From: Misgurnus anguillicaudatus
Taxonomy: Eukaryota > Chordata > Actinopteri > Cypriniformes > Cobitidae
NCBI RefSeq assembly: GCF_027580225.2
Contig: NC_073352.2
Location: 1,428,501-1,492,500 of the forward strand
Reading direction: 5' to 3'
Length of the DNA: 64,000 nucleotides
Positions 36,639-46,963 of the stretch are shown here, piece by piece. The notes beneath the pieces are model-generated. The model did not search any database and had not been told where the DNA came from. It saw only the letters and a program-made list of their open reading frames with translations. Each line of letters begins with the position of its first letter. Within the stretch, counting starts at the first letter, position 1. The translations under genes were made by a program, and so were the position numbers.

Positions 36639-39539
36639 ATTCAGGTGCAGCACCGGCTGACTGAATTTGAGGTGGATGCAACGCACACTGATATTTGGAG
36701 AAATAAGGTTCGTATCAACATATTTATTCATATAACATATATTTTTAAACCTATTTATACACGTATCATAATACCGAGGGCTATATAAAGACGTAAGTGC
36801 CGTTACATTCAGTTTTACATGGCATTAAATACGCCGCCAGCTTCGTTCGTTTAGGTTGGCTTGTTTGATATGCCCGTTGGATAGTAAATACGTTTTCTAC
36901 TGTTTTTGTTTAGTGTTTTAAATGTCCCCTTTGGACAAAGCCTTAAGTTTTTTTCTTAACTAACGTTATATGACGACATTTACATTACTTCAAAGCCCAG
37001 TTAACGGTTAACTTAAAACGAGATTAATATAAGTTAAAGTAAATGCATTCTTTGCTTTTTCAGATTATTAAAATGAGATTTTAGACAATTACAGCCCGTA
37101 ACAAATCTCTGGTAATTAATTTCTGAAAACCATTTTTTGTACACGAACAGTTTAAGCAGCCCCTCCCCCGCTGCAGTCCGCTGTACATCAGTGCTGCTGG
37201 GTCAAAATAACCCCATTCATGGATCATCTGTCGCGGGGATTTTGGATCGTCAGAAGGAGAAATACAGCAGGACTTTACAAGCAGACATTCTTCAGCGGTT
37301 CTTTTCTGGTGAAATAAAGGTCTGTATTTGTCTTTGTATCATTTAATCGATATTGGCAAAAGTGTTGTCCTACAATGAGGGCATTTCATTACGTTTAGTC
37401 AACAACATCAGTCGAGTGCTTGAAATAACTTTTTGTGAGCAGATGCGCGTTTTTTACCACAGAACGGGGTAACGTTGGACAATATATTTAATATGGTAAT
37501 AATGGCGATTAACATTGGACTATAATTATACTTATTATTATGAGTATAGACCGTTTCATCGGACTCACGCGTGTCGCGTCTGGTCTTTACTTCCGGTTTA
37601 ATGGTCTGACTAGTGCCTCAAATGAATTCTGGAACAAATTACCTCGTCAAAAATAACAAATGTTTTGGTTTCCTAAAGGCAGGGGGAGACGGCGATAGCC
37701 GATTTGTAGTTAACATTGTATACATTATAATACACATTTTACTTAGCAATGTTAGCTCAGTGTAGTTTTTATAGCCTACGCTTTAGCTATGAAATAAGAA
37801 CTGAGGTAATGTACTTGTTGTTTATTTTGCTTGGTATCAGAAATTAACTACTCTAAAAAGACTTTGTTGTTATTTATTCTTAGCCGATTTTACCGGAAGT
37901 TGTTTATAAATGACAAGATTCAACTAACTTTAATATGTCCATTAAAGCCTAAGTTAATCACACTCTGTGACATTCAAATCTGCATCCGTGCTTATCCAGC
38001 GAAAACAGTTTACATGTATGAAACAAACAATCAGATATATGTTATTCCAGAAGTAACTTACTGGAATAAATCTTTATAGTTCAGATATAAACTGTCTACG
38101 AAAACGATCAAAATAAATTAAATCGTCTTTTCGACAGTGACAATGCTTCAAATATAGTTTCTCTTTAGTACAACATTAATGCCAGCAGGTGGTGACAAGT
38201 GAATTAAAGGCGGGGTGCATGATCTCTGAAAGCCAATGTTGAAATCACCTGAACAAATGAATGAGTATGAATGGTCTATTACAGGGGTGGCGAACGTCGG
38301 TCCTGGGGAGCCGCAGTCCTGCAGAGTTTAGCTCCAGCTCTAATCAAACACACCTGAACAGGTAATCAAGGTCTAAATAGTTACTAGAAACCTTCAGACA
38401 GGTGAGGTTTAATCAGGGTTGGAGCTAAAAACTGCAGGGCTGCGGCTCTCCAGGACCGACGTTCGCCACCCCTGGTCTATTATCTATATTGATAGAAAAA
38501 AATGCATCACTTACAGCTAAAAGTTTGTGTTTTTCTGTTTTAGGTGGTCTGAGTTTCCATGAGTTTCCTCGGCTAACTACCCCAGGCATGGTATGTTAAA
38601 ATACTGTCTTTATCATAAAGTAACAAGAGTTTTATTTAGTCTTTTTTTAGAAGTTGTTTTTTGTTATTCTTGCATTTAGATTGCACAAGACTTTTACACA
38701 TTACACCAGGATGCAGCTCCAAAACTCTTCGAGAAATGGCTCCCTTGATATACCGATAGGATCTTGCAAAGCTTCCATGTTCAGTTGAGGAGATGACACA
38801 AGGTAAAGTTTCTCAACTATTTTGATATTAACGCCCAGATTTACTAATAGCAATTTAATAAAGACACCCACTGATAAATTAATGAAGAAAATTTTTAGCA
38901 ATAATTGCTGTTGGGAGATTTAGCACTTTCTCCACTCATCTTCATTTATTTGAAATGCCAGACAGTTAACCGACATTATCTGAACATATTGCTTTTCAAT
39001 TTCTGCTGCTACAGATGCAAACGGATATCTTGCATTAAAGCTGCTCCCTGTTTTGGTTCCACATCCACCCTTCAAAACTGCCAGAAAAAGTCCGGCCCAG
39101 CATTGATGATGGCAAAAAAGCTTTCATCGACATTCAGCCTGTAAGTACAAATCAAGAAATTTACTTTAATACGTTATTTACCAGGTATTTAAATAAACTA
39201 CCATTCAAAAGTTTGGGACATTATGTTAGTGGCTGTCTTAATGTGGGCAAGATCAAGGTGTAACTCCCAAACCCATCACCCATACCCACAACCTGACACC
39301 CCCCAAGTTTCACCTTAACTCATTTGCATTATGTGTCCTTTAGGTTGGAACATATGATGGAGTACCTCCAGAAGGCTGAAGCATCAGGACTTAACCCTTA
39401 TTTCCTGTCACTTGAAAATGGACACATGAGTCCCAGGCATTCGTCATCCTTGGAGGAGAAACTTTGGACAAGGCACTTAGATTGGGGTAGTAGAAGCACT
39501 ACATTCTTGCAAGTAAATGACAAGAGGTTTTTTGAATAG
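36639..39539 (+). pseudogene. Decayed multi-exon gene inside the TA-flanked transposon
   Basis: Six exon-like blocks have AG before and GT after at most boundaries: 36639-36707, 37177-37319, 38544-38590, 38680-38802, 39015-39140, and 39344 to about 39539. Conceptual peptides look coding but are broken: block 3 gives EFPRLTTPGM, block 4 DFYTLHQDAAPKLFEKW then a frameshift, block 5 LPVLVPHPPFK then a frameshift to VRPSIDDGKKAFIDIQP, and block 6 contains QAFVILGGETLDKALRLG with several stops. I associate this arrangement with a multi-copy family of uncharacterised fish proteins, from memory and without confirmation. Canonical splice sites argue against a retrocopy. No function can be given. Confidence 0.5.
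38282..38474. mobile_element. 193-bp hAT-type foldback MITE with 8-bp target duplication
   Basis: Near-perfect inverted ends CAGGGGTGGCGAACGTCGGT...CGTTCGCCACCCCTG are flanked on both sides by GTCTATTA (38274-38281 and 38475-38482). The 8-bp duplication and CAGGGG terminus fit the hAT superfamily. It has no coding capacity. It sits in an intron-like part of the decayed gene. Confidence 0.88.
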
Positions 39540-39592
39540 ACTGGGTTTCAGGTACAAGAGTTATCATTTTAGTTTTTTTTTTACAGACTTAA

Positions 39593-39946
39593 AGGTGCTC
39601 TAAGCGAATCTGTGTGATGTTACTTTTTGTTGATGTTTGAACTGTTTTCAAACAAACGGAGCGTAGCTAACTCCTCCCCTCCCTTCCGTGCTTTCATGAA
39701 CGCGTCCAACCCTCAACCCCAAATCCTTCTTGTCGTTAATTGGCTGGAACACTTTGTTATCCTTTCTGGTAGTAGGTTTGGCCCTTTGTTTTTATTGTAG
39801 TTTGTGGAGCCTAGGCTGTCTACAGAGATCGCGTTTTTTACAGTTTGATCAGCGGACAGGCAAAAAGCAGATAGTGAGGAGATGTTTGCTGTATGTAACA
39901 AAAAATGTTTTATGATCTAAAATGCGTGAATTCGCTTAGAGCACCT
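39593..39946. mobile_element. 354-bp TTAA-flanked MITE (AGGTGCTCTAAGCG ends)
   Basis: TTAA at 39589-39592 and 39947-39950 flank the inverted ends AGGTGCTCTAAGCGAA / TTCGCTTAGAGCACCT. TTAA duplications are known for piggyBac and Kolobok. It is non-coding; the overlapping short ORFs are shadows. Confidence 0.75.
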
Positions 39947-40140
39947 TTAAGGAAGAGAATTACTTGATGAATATTAATGACATGTTTATGAAATGTTACA
40001 CTGGCAAAATGCTGTATTTCATAGGTTTTTTTTGTGTGTGTTCATAATGTAGACTAAAACAATACTGCTTTGTAACAAACAGTTGTTCTTAAAGGTATTT
40101 TATGAATTTCATGAATTTTTTTAAAATGTTAAAACATATA

Positions 40141-40369
40141 GGGGTGGTTTCACAGGCAAGGATAAGACTAGTCCTAGAATAAAGTAAATGTAAGAGCTGT
40201 CCAAACTGAAAACTACTTGAACTGACATATCTTAAAATTCACCAGTGCCCTTTGTTTTCCCTCAAAATGCACACAAGTAATGTTTTTATGAAGACATGTT
40301 TGTTCAAACTTGTTATATTTCCTAATTAATAACTAAGGACTAGCCAATCCCTGTCCGGGAAACCACTCC
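40141..40369. mobile_element. Palindromic MITE (GGGGTGGTTTC ends)
   Basis: The left arm (GGGGTGGTTTCACAGGCAAG...GACTAGTCCTAG) is matched inverted by CTAAGGACTAG...CGGGAAACCACTCC at the right end, with several mismatches. No clear target duplication is seen, so the family is not assigned. Confidence 0.6.
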
Positions 40370-40880
40370 TTACACTTTTGCAATTAGAGGCAAGTGAAGA
40401 AATTGTTTAAAATTGTTTAAAAATTGAATTTTATTATTTATTGTATTTATAGTTTTGTATGATCTCCTGAATTTTTGATTGAGCTATTGTGTAGAAAGTG
40501 TACGTTACACACATTGTATTTGTTACATTACACAAAGTGTAATTTGCTAAAAAATATTAATGAAAAATAAAGTTAATGCAATGTTGACCTGTTTGTTTAT
40601 CTTGTGGTTTTTAATTTTAAATGATAATCTTAAAAGGAATAAAAATAAACCTACAGTATATACATTTTTAACCCATTTATGAAGTCAAATTAACCCATCA
40701 TTTTAGTAAAAAATAACCCAAGTTTTGGGTAGAAAAAACAACCCATTGGCTGGGTTAAAATTATTAACCCAACTTCTTGGGTTAATTTAACCCCATATGG
40801 GTTCTGTCCTATATTTACCCAGCAGTTAGGTTAAAAACAACCCAATTTGGGTTGTTTTTAACCCATTGTTTTTTAGAGTG

Positions 40881-41860
40881 TAATGAAAAATTTCCAATAC
40901 CAAAATAACTGTACTTCTATATTAAAACTGTTTTATTTTTCATAATGTTGAACAGCAATATAGCTAAGAGCAGCCGTTTTTCTATGTTCAGAAGTGTAAA
41001 CTTTGAGGATATTCTATATTGATCTGGTTTTATTTATTACATCGGCTTCATTTGGTACATGTACACTCAGTGATACTTTTTACTTCTTACAGAGTACCAA
41101 GACTTTGGAGATTTACACACGTGACATGAAAATGGGAATTCGTGAAACACTGAGCAGTTGCTGATCCATGTCAAGATTAATTTCCAGTGAGCAGGTTGTG
41201 CTGGAAAATTTGTGAGACTTTATGCCTTTAATTTGTAGAATGTTTAGGTGTTTAATGTTTAAACCGTTTTGAGGCATTGTTTAAATGTTTAAAGTAGTTT
41301 TATGAGCTCTTCGTGTAAGAATGTTAAGTTCAAGTGAGATTGTGAATAACATTGTGTGAGGAACCCTCCCCACTTTTATATTGGTGTTTTTGGAGATATT
41401 TGTAAAATATCTTTTCTAAACTTTTTATTAGAAATAATAATTTTCTAATGTCTACTGTCCAATTGTATGCAGACCATTTCTGTATGTTTATAATTTTAAG
41501 GTATTACAAATAAATAAAAAATTAATAAAATGTTACAAAATAGTTTGAGTGTTTCTTTTTCTATTAGGACAACGGGAAATAAAGAATTCAGCATGGTTCC
41601 TTACCAATATAATTTTACCAATATACATTTTCAAATTGGGTAAATTAAAAAAAGAATGCTACCACAATTTTAAAAAGTTTATTGGGCAAAAAACATGGTT
41701 TCTTATTTTCAATTGGCTCAACCTATTATTTTCCATTGAGCTAATGTTCAAAGATCGTTGCCACAATTGATAAAATTCAATTCACAGAAAATCTGTTGGC
41801 CCAAGTGAAAAATGTCGATGTTACCAGTCACTAGAAAATTTTGAGTTAGGGAGGCAATTT
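40881..41860. other. AT-rich right part of the CACTG element, no gene
   Basis: No supported coding or RNA gene. It includes TTTGTAAAATATC-type AT-rich sequence and the GAGTT-motif-rich right end of the outer transposon. Confidence 0.6.
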
Positions 41861-41872
41861 TTTTTACAGTGC

Positions 41873-42655
41873 ATATAAAGGACGCTTGGAGTAAAGACTT
41901 GGGAATACACATCACAGAAGACCAATGGACCGAAGCTCAAGAGCAAGTCCACTCCTCTTCAGTTTGTATCAGACACGGTCTGCTGCAATTTAAGATTCTG
42001 CACCGGTTGCACCTTTCCAAGCAAAGACTGTCTAGGATGTTTCAGGGAGTGGACGCCTCTTGTGATCATTGTGGCTACACCCCTGCTTGTCACATACATT
42101 TTGGAACTGTCCCCATCTCACCCACTATTGGTCTAAAATAATTGAGACTTTATCTACAATTTTTAATGTTGACTCCCAGCTGATCCAGTAATGTCGTTAT
42201 TTGGTGTTGTACCTGCAGACATACATTTGAATAGCTCACAAATTAACGTGTTGTGTTTTGTGATGTTGCTAGCCAGACGCTTAATTCTACTAAACTGGAA
42301 AAACAAAATTCCTCCTACTCATCAAAACCTTCTTCGCGATGTAATGGGGTACTTACAATTGGAAAAAATTATATATTTTAAAATATATATATTTTATTCT
42401 TTAAAGAAAAAAGAACAAACATTTTACTCAATTTAGCAACCTTTTATTATTTATTTATTATTTTGATTATTATAACAGGTAAACTTGGTTGGTCCTTCTA
42501 ATGCTTGATTTGATATATATACTATAATTTTTTTTTTTATTCTTTGTGTGCAGGTTTTTTTTCTGTTTTGTTTTCTGATTACAAGCTACATATATAAATT
42601 GTATATATGTAAGTAATTTGTACATAACTGTTGAAAAATGGTAATAAAAATAACT
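41873..42655 (+). pseudogene. 5'-truncated L1-type LINE, ORF2 3' end
   Basis: The frame around 41876-42100 reads WSKDLGIHITEDQW...VHSSSVCIRHGLLQFK...DASCDHCGY, the C-terminal region of fish L1-clade ORF2 with its CX2C half of a zinc motif. A frameshift follows at about 42105, and the rest (LLARRLILLNWKNKIPPTH, about 42262-42320) lies in another frame. The end near 42655 is AT-rich with an AATAAAAATAA-like tail. Only the 3' end survives, so it is inactive. Confidence 0.7.
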
Positions 42656-42779
42656 GGGGAAAAAATAATTATGTTTGACGAGTGTTGCTTTTTCAAATGC
42701 ATGTTATAAACGACTCAAACTAACAGTGATTTTAGATCAATAAGGACTTACTGATTAAAAGCCATAGTACATGAAATAG

Positions 42780-43090
42780 CTGTGAATAAGATCGGCTGTC
42801 CGATTCAGAATAGTGATCGGCCACATATTTTTAGTGGAGATCGGCATAGACCCCTTCAAGGTTTGTAAGCATTGAATGACTATCGGGTGTGCGCGCAGCA
42901 TGGGGTCAAACTGTTCATACCATCCAGGCTTTATAATTTAATCTAACAGGGCTGAAAAATTATGACTTACCTCAAATGAAGTGAGCACTACAAACACAAA
43001 CCTCTTTGATATTTGCATTGTCACAGTCTGCACGTTAATTGCTTGTGTCACACGGTGACGATTTCATGGGGCGTAACTAAAATTCTGAAG
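42780..43090. mobile_element. hAT-like element, left fragment
   Basis: It contains repeated GATCGG/CCGAT motifs (AAGATCGGCTGTCCGATTC, AGTGATCGGCC, GAGATCGGCATAGACCCC) like those near the ends of fish hAT elements that begin TAGGGATGC. It pairs with the fragment 48482-48713, whose end GATCGGAGCATCCCTAG is such a terminus. No transposase remains. Confidence 0.4.
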
Positions 43091-43246
43091 GTTTTGTTCC
43101 GCCCGGAAGTGTTCCCGCACGGAGGGCAAGACGAGAACACCGGAACTTCCGGAAAGACTATGTGAGTAGAAATCAAGTAAACAAGACGCAGGTGTGATGA
43201 ACGAACGCAGCGATCGGTGATTGGAGGATGAAAGGCATAGGAGGAG

Positions 43247-43256
43247 TATAAAAAGG
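43247..43256 (+). promoter_or_regulatory. TATA box upstream of the RLE LINE remnant
   Basis: TATAAAAAGG lies downstream of CCGGAAGT and ACTTCCGGAA (ETS-like sites near 43105-43157) in a locally GC-richer stretch. It resembles a Pol II promoter, but whether it belongs to the LINE or to an older element is unclear. Confidence 0.4.
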
Positions 43257-43479
43257 ACGTGGAAAACGAAGGTTGGTGCTGAGTTTTTTGCCGTGTGTTG
43301 TGGCTGTGTATTAGGGCTGTGTATTCTGATTATGGATAGATTATGTATCTGTTTGCATTAACGATGGCAATTACAACGGGTGTGCGGGCTAGATTTTCAG
43401 GTTATTTGGTAAAGCCCTCGCTAACAACTCCGCATGGACTCAGCATGGACGCCATGACACACACATGGAAAAGTAATGA

Positions 43480-45015
43480 GTATATTCCCGACATGAATCG
43501 TACACTTATCTTGGACACAGATTTAACGTTGCTGGTGATTGGGATCAACAAATAGAGGAAATAATTTCTGAATACAGCATAAGGTTGCAAAAAATTGACG
43601 CATCCACTTTGCCATTGCTTATGAAAATAGATGCAATACGACAGATGGCTTTATCAAAAGTGCAACATTATTTCGCCAATGTGCATATACCAAGAAAAGT
43701 TTTGCAGGACTTAAACAATAAAACTGTTAAGACAGTGAGAGGATGGCTTGGTCTGAATAGTCATACAACCCGCGATGTTATTCATCACAGCAGAAGTGAG
43801 GGGGGCTTAGGAGTTCCAGACTTTGAGTGGACTTACATCGCCACTAGGTTATCGCACTTATTAAGCATGCTAAATAATGACGATAGGACTGTGAGAGAAA
43901 TGGCCCGTGCTTCACTTTTTCTCGACCTTGGGAAGCGCAAAGTCCCCCTCGCCCGCGAATCGGATCCTAGCTTTCTAGGATTTCGTAAGAAAGCGAACGG
44001 TAAACTTGACACTCGTGCCGCCGGTTTCGGGGTTAGATCGGACTGGCCGGATCTCAACGATCTTTGCAATTGGACTGGTGTTGACCTGCAGTGGTCTGGA
44101 GTTGATACTAGACATGCTGTACCTCATGAAGTAATGATTAAAGATAAAAACATAACTGTGACGGCAACATTACTGCAAGATGATATGTACCATCCAGTTC
44201 CTCTTGGAAATACTCACGCGTCTCTGCTGTTAATTAAACATCAGCAACGTCAGAGACATTGGAGAGGACTTAAAATCCAAGGAAAGCTCGCATGTATCCC
44301 TTCTGCAGATCACTCCATTTCACACACAATCTTCCATAACTCATCTATTGATGAAGATATATTGATCTTTACAGTTAAGGCGAGACTTCAGGTCTATCCA
44401 ACAAGGTTAAATCTGTCAATTTGGTATCCTCGTTCCCATCCATCATGGTGTATACATCATGGGCAAGAACAAGTAATAGAATCTATGTCACACATATTAA
44501 ATGGGTGTCACTATTACAGAAGTCTTTACGTTTCCAGGCATGATAGGATAGTGGACATTTTATCTGAGAATTTATCAGTATTATTTTCTTCAAATGTGTC
44601 AATACATGTAAATGGTTTTGTTAACTCACAAATGTTTTCTAGGTGTCCTACAGTGTCTGTGTTCTCTGATTTAAATGCCACCAGGCCTGATATTATAATC
44701 ATTGATGAGCACAAAGAGGATGTGTTCATCCTGGAAGTAGGCTGCTGTTTTGATTCATGTCTAGAGGAGGCTTACTTAACAAAGTTAGTAAAATATCAAC
44801 CTCTTGTACAGCGATTAACTGGCCTTGGCTATAAAGGTCAATACTTGGTATTCATTTTTGGCAGCCTGGGGCATGTGCACAGGCTTGTCATTAGGGGGTT
44901 CAGGATAGTTGGCTTTACAAAAGCAAGGGCAAAGCAAATGGCTAAATATTGTTCAATATCCTCCATCATTGGAAGTCGTCATATATGGAGAAGAAGGTGT
45001 TGTGTGTATCCATAA
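43480..45015 (+). pseudogene. R2-type (restriction-like endonuclease) LINE, C-terminal half
   Basis: An open frame of about 511 codons runs from 43480 without an initiating ATG. It starts in the RT thumb: YTYLGHRFN at about 43501, then KIDAIRQM and EGGLGVPDF, as in RLE-bearing LINEs. A Cys/His motif ending in SHILNGC follows near 44488-44508. The endonuclease signature RPD (44683-44691), EDVFILEVG about 11 residues later, and KLVKYQPL fits the PD-(D/E)XK-like nuclease of the R2/R4/NeSL/Hero group. The stop is at 45013-45015 with AATAAA near 45127. The RT palm is absent. The sequence at 43260-43479 does not give a joined frame, so the copy is 5'-deleted. The long open frame suggests a recent insertion. 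Confidence 0.72.
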
Positions 45016-45168
45016 ATCTGCTGTCTAAATTGTCATTAGATTCATACTGGGGGATCTGGCCTCAGACATGTTTTGTATCTGTAACATTTATGTCCTTATG
45101 TATATGTATTATGAATTGTGGACTTAAATAAAGTAGTTAAATGTGTATTCTGGTGGCGTAATGGTGTT

Positions 45169-45240
45169 CTGGAGCAGTGAAGTGGATATTCTCTGGAGCA
45201 GTGAAGTGGATATTTCCTGGAACAGTGAAGTGGATAGTTG
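45169..45240 (+). repeat. Three 24-bp direct repeats in the LINE 3' tail
   Basis: CTGGAGCAGTGAAGTGGATATT recurs at 45169, 45193 and 45217, the last with two changes. It follows the LINE's AATAAA, so it may be 3'-end repeat structure of that element. Confidence 0.7.
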
Positions 45241-45329
45241 GAGACGAAGATTAAAGACCGTTGGTTTGGATGAGTATGATCTCTAAACCTCTGTTATGGT
45301 TGAGATGCTGACTCGCCTGTTTGCAGTTA

Positions 45330-46369
45330 CAGTATTGTTCAAAATAATAGCAGTACAATGTCACTCACCAGAACAATCAAGGTTTTTAGTATATTTTTTA
45401 TTGCTACGTGGCAAACAAGCCACCAGTAGGTTCAGTAGACCCCCAGAAAACAAACAAGACCCAGCATCCATGACATGCACGCTCTTAAGGCTGTGCAATT
45501 GGGCAATTAGTTGAAAGGGGTGTGTTCAAAAAAAATAGCAGTGTCTACCTTTGACTGTACAAACTCAAAACTATTTTGTACAAACATTTTTTTTCTGGGA
45601 TTTAGCAATCCTGTGAATCACTAAACTAATATTTAGTTGTATGACCACAGTTTTTTAAAACTGCTTGACATCTGTGTGGCATGGAGTCAACCAACTTGTG
45701 GCACCTCTCAGCTGTTATTCCACTCCATGATTCTTTAACAACATTCCACAATTCATTCACATTTCTTGGTTTTGCTTCAGAAACAGCATTTTTGATATCA
45801 CCCCACAAGTTCTCAATTGGATTAAGGTCTGGAGATTGGGCTGGCCACTCCATAACATTAATTTTGTTGGTTTGGAACCAAGACTTTGCCCGTTTACTAG
45901 TGTGTTTTGGGTCATTGTCTTGTTGAAACAACCATTTCAAGGGCATGTCCTCTTCAGCATAGGGCAACATGACCTCTTCAAGTATTTTAACATATGCAAA
46001 CTGATCCATGATCCCTGGTATGCGATAAATAGGCCCAACACCATAGTAGGAGAAACATGCCCATATCATGATGCTTGCACCTCCATGCTTCACTGTCTTC
46101 ACTGTGTACTGTGGCTTGAATTCAGAGTTTGGGGGTCGTCTCACAAACTGCCTGTGGCCCTTGGACCCAAAAAGAACAATTTTACTCTCATCAGTCCACA
46201 AAATGTTCCTCCATTTCTCTTTAGGCCAGTTAATGTGTTCTTTGGCAAATTGTAACCTCTTCTGCACATGCCTTTTTTTTAACAGAGGGACTTTGCGGGG
46301 GATTCTTGAAAATAGATTTGCTTCACACATGTGGGTAAAGTTACCGCACTGCGGAAGCTATTAACTATC
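45330..46369 (-). mobile_element. Tc1-type transposon, right end lost
   Basis: The left terminus CAGTATTGTTCAAAATAATAG follows TA (45328-45329). A second copy of the core (GTTCAAAAAAAATAGCAGTGT, 45523-45543) lies about 190 bp inside, which is the IR/DR layout of fish Tc1 elements. The other end is missing: at 46370 the sequence changes to an unrelated TG...CA unit. Confidence 0.82.
45626..46330 (-). pseudogene. Tc1 transposase, N-terminally truncated
   Basis: 234 aa are open from an internal ATG. Catalytic residues are present in order: WTDESK (first Asp), [10 protein letters not shown] (second Asp), and [11 protein letters not shown] (Glu), with DD34E-type spacing. The C-terminus is complete. 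Full proteins of this family are about 340 aa, so the paired HTH DNA-binding domain is missing. Upstream codons still encode family-like residues (LPQCGNFTH) before an in-frame TAG and the break at 46369. It could cut in principle but should not bind its ends. Confidence 0.85.
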
Positions 46370-46535
46370 TGTCACGGAGCCTCTTAAAAGGTGCGGCCCT
46401 GTCCAGAGTTCCATGCATAAGCAGGAGAGGGCAGCGTTCGGCTCGACAGTGACCGTATTACTTCCCCGGGCATTATTCAGGCCCTGGAAAGGAAGATCGC
46501 CGCAGGACTTACCCTCCGTGCCCCCTACTAGTCAC

Positions 46536-46963
46536 CACCTGAAAGTAAGAACGAAAATCACAGTTAAAGGTGAAGTGTGATCTTATGTTACAGCCCGAGC
46601 CCTCTAAAAGAGGAGAACGACGAACCAGTTTCCTTGAAGAGTACTTACCGTTTCCATTGCTGCCAGTCACCTGAAAGTAAGAACGAAAATCACAGTTAAA
46701 GGTGAAGTGTGATCTTATGTTACAGCCCGAGCTCTCTAAAAGAGGAGAACGACGAACCAGTTTCCTTGAAGAGTACTTACCGTTTCCACTGCTGCCAGTC
46801 ACCTGAAAGTAAGAACGAAAATCACAGTTAAAGGTGAAGTGTGATCTTATGTAACAGCCCGAGCTGTCTAAAAGAGGAGAACGACGAGCCAGTTTCCTTG
46901 AAGAGTACTTACCATTTCCACTGCTGCCAGTCACCTGAAAGTAAGAACGAAAATCACAGTTAA
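46536..46963 (+). repeat. 132-bp tandem repeat, first block
   Basis: Repeats start (CACCTGAAAGTAAG) at 46536, 46668, 46800 and 46932, exact 132-bp period. Each unit contains GAAA|GTAAGAACG (donor-like) and CTTATGTTACAG|CCCGAG (acceptor-like) about 49 bp apart, so a unit reads as a short exon plus a micro-intron. Because 132 is 44 codons, a 141-aa repeat ORF appears on the other strand; I regard it as a by-product. The array resumes at 47877. Confidence 0.88.

Larger units (their letters stand above)
36411..40880. mobile_element. TA-flanked transposon with TGGGTT-rich ends
   Basis: The terminal inverted repeat is CACTCTAAAAAA (36411-36422) and TTTTTTAGAGTG (40869-40880), flanked by TA at 36409-36410 and 40881-40882. 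Both subterminal regions (about 150-200 bp) are packed with TGGGTT/AACCCA motifs in opposite orientation. The 4.47-kb interior holds splice-bounded exon fragments and three smaller MITEs. The first 923 bp recur in the array spacers. The superfamily is not assigned. Confidence 0.65.
35226..41871. mobile_element. Candidate transposon with CACTGTAAAAA ends
   Basis: The left end CACTGTAAAAATG at 35226 and right end TTTTTTTTACAGTG at 41871 are inverted, and both flanks show CA at the boundary. Near both ends are GAGTT/AACTCAA-type motifs common in fish elements of this look. CACTG termini are typical of some EnSpm/CACTA elements, but no transposase was recognised, so the superfamily is open. It surrounds the TA-flanked element 36411-40880. 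The left part only is repeated within the array spacers. Confidence 0.4.

Noticed and set aside
46509..46934. 141-aa ORF made of three 44-aa repeats
   Set aside because: A 132-bp period is a multiple of three, so an open frame repeats by necessity. The opposite strand has better splice-like logic, and no start or domain supports it.
46536..46963. CRISPR-like regular repeats
   Set aside because: The units are contiguous 132-bp tandem repeats without spacers, in a eukaryotic genome.
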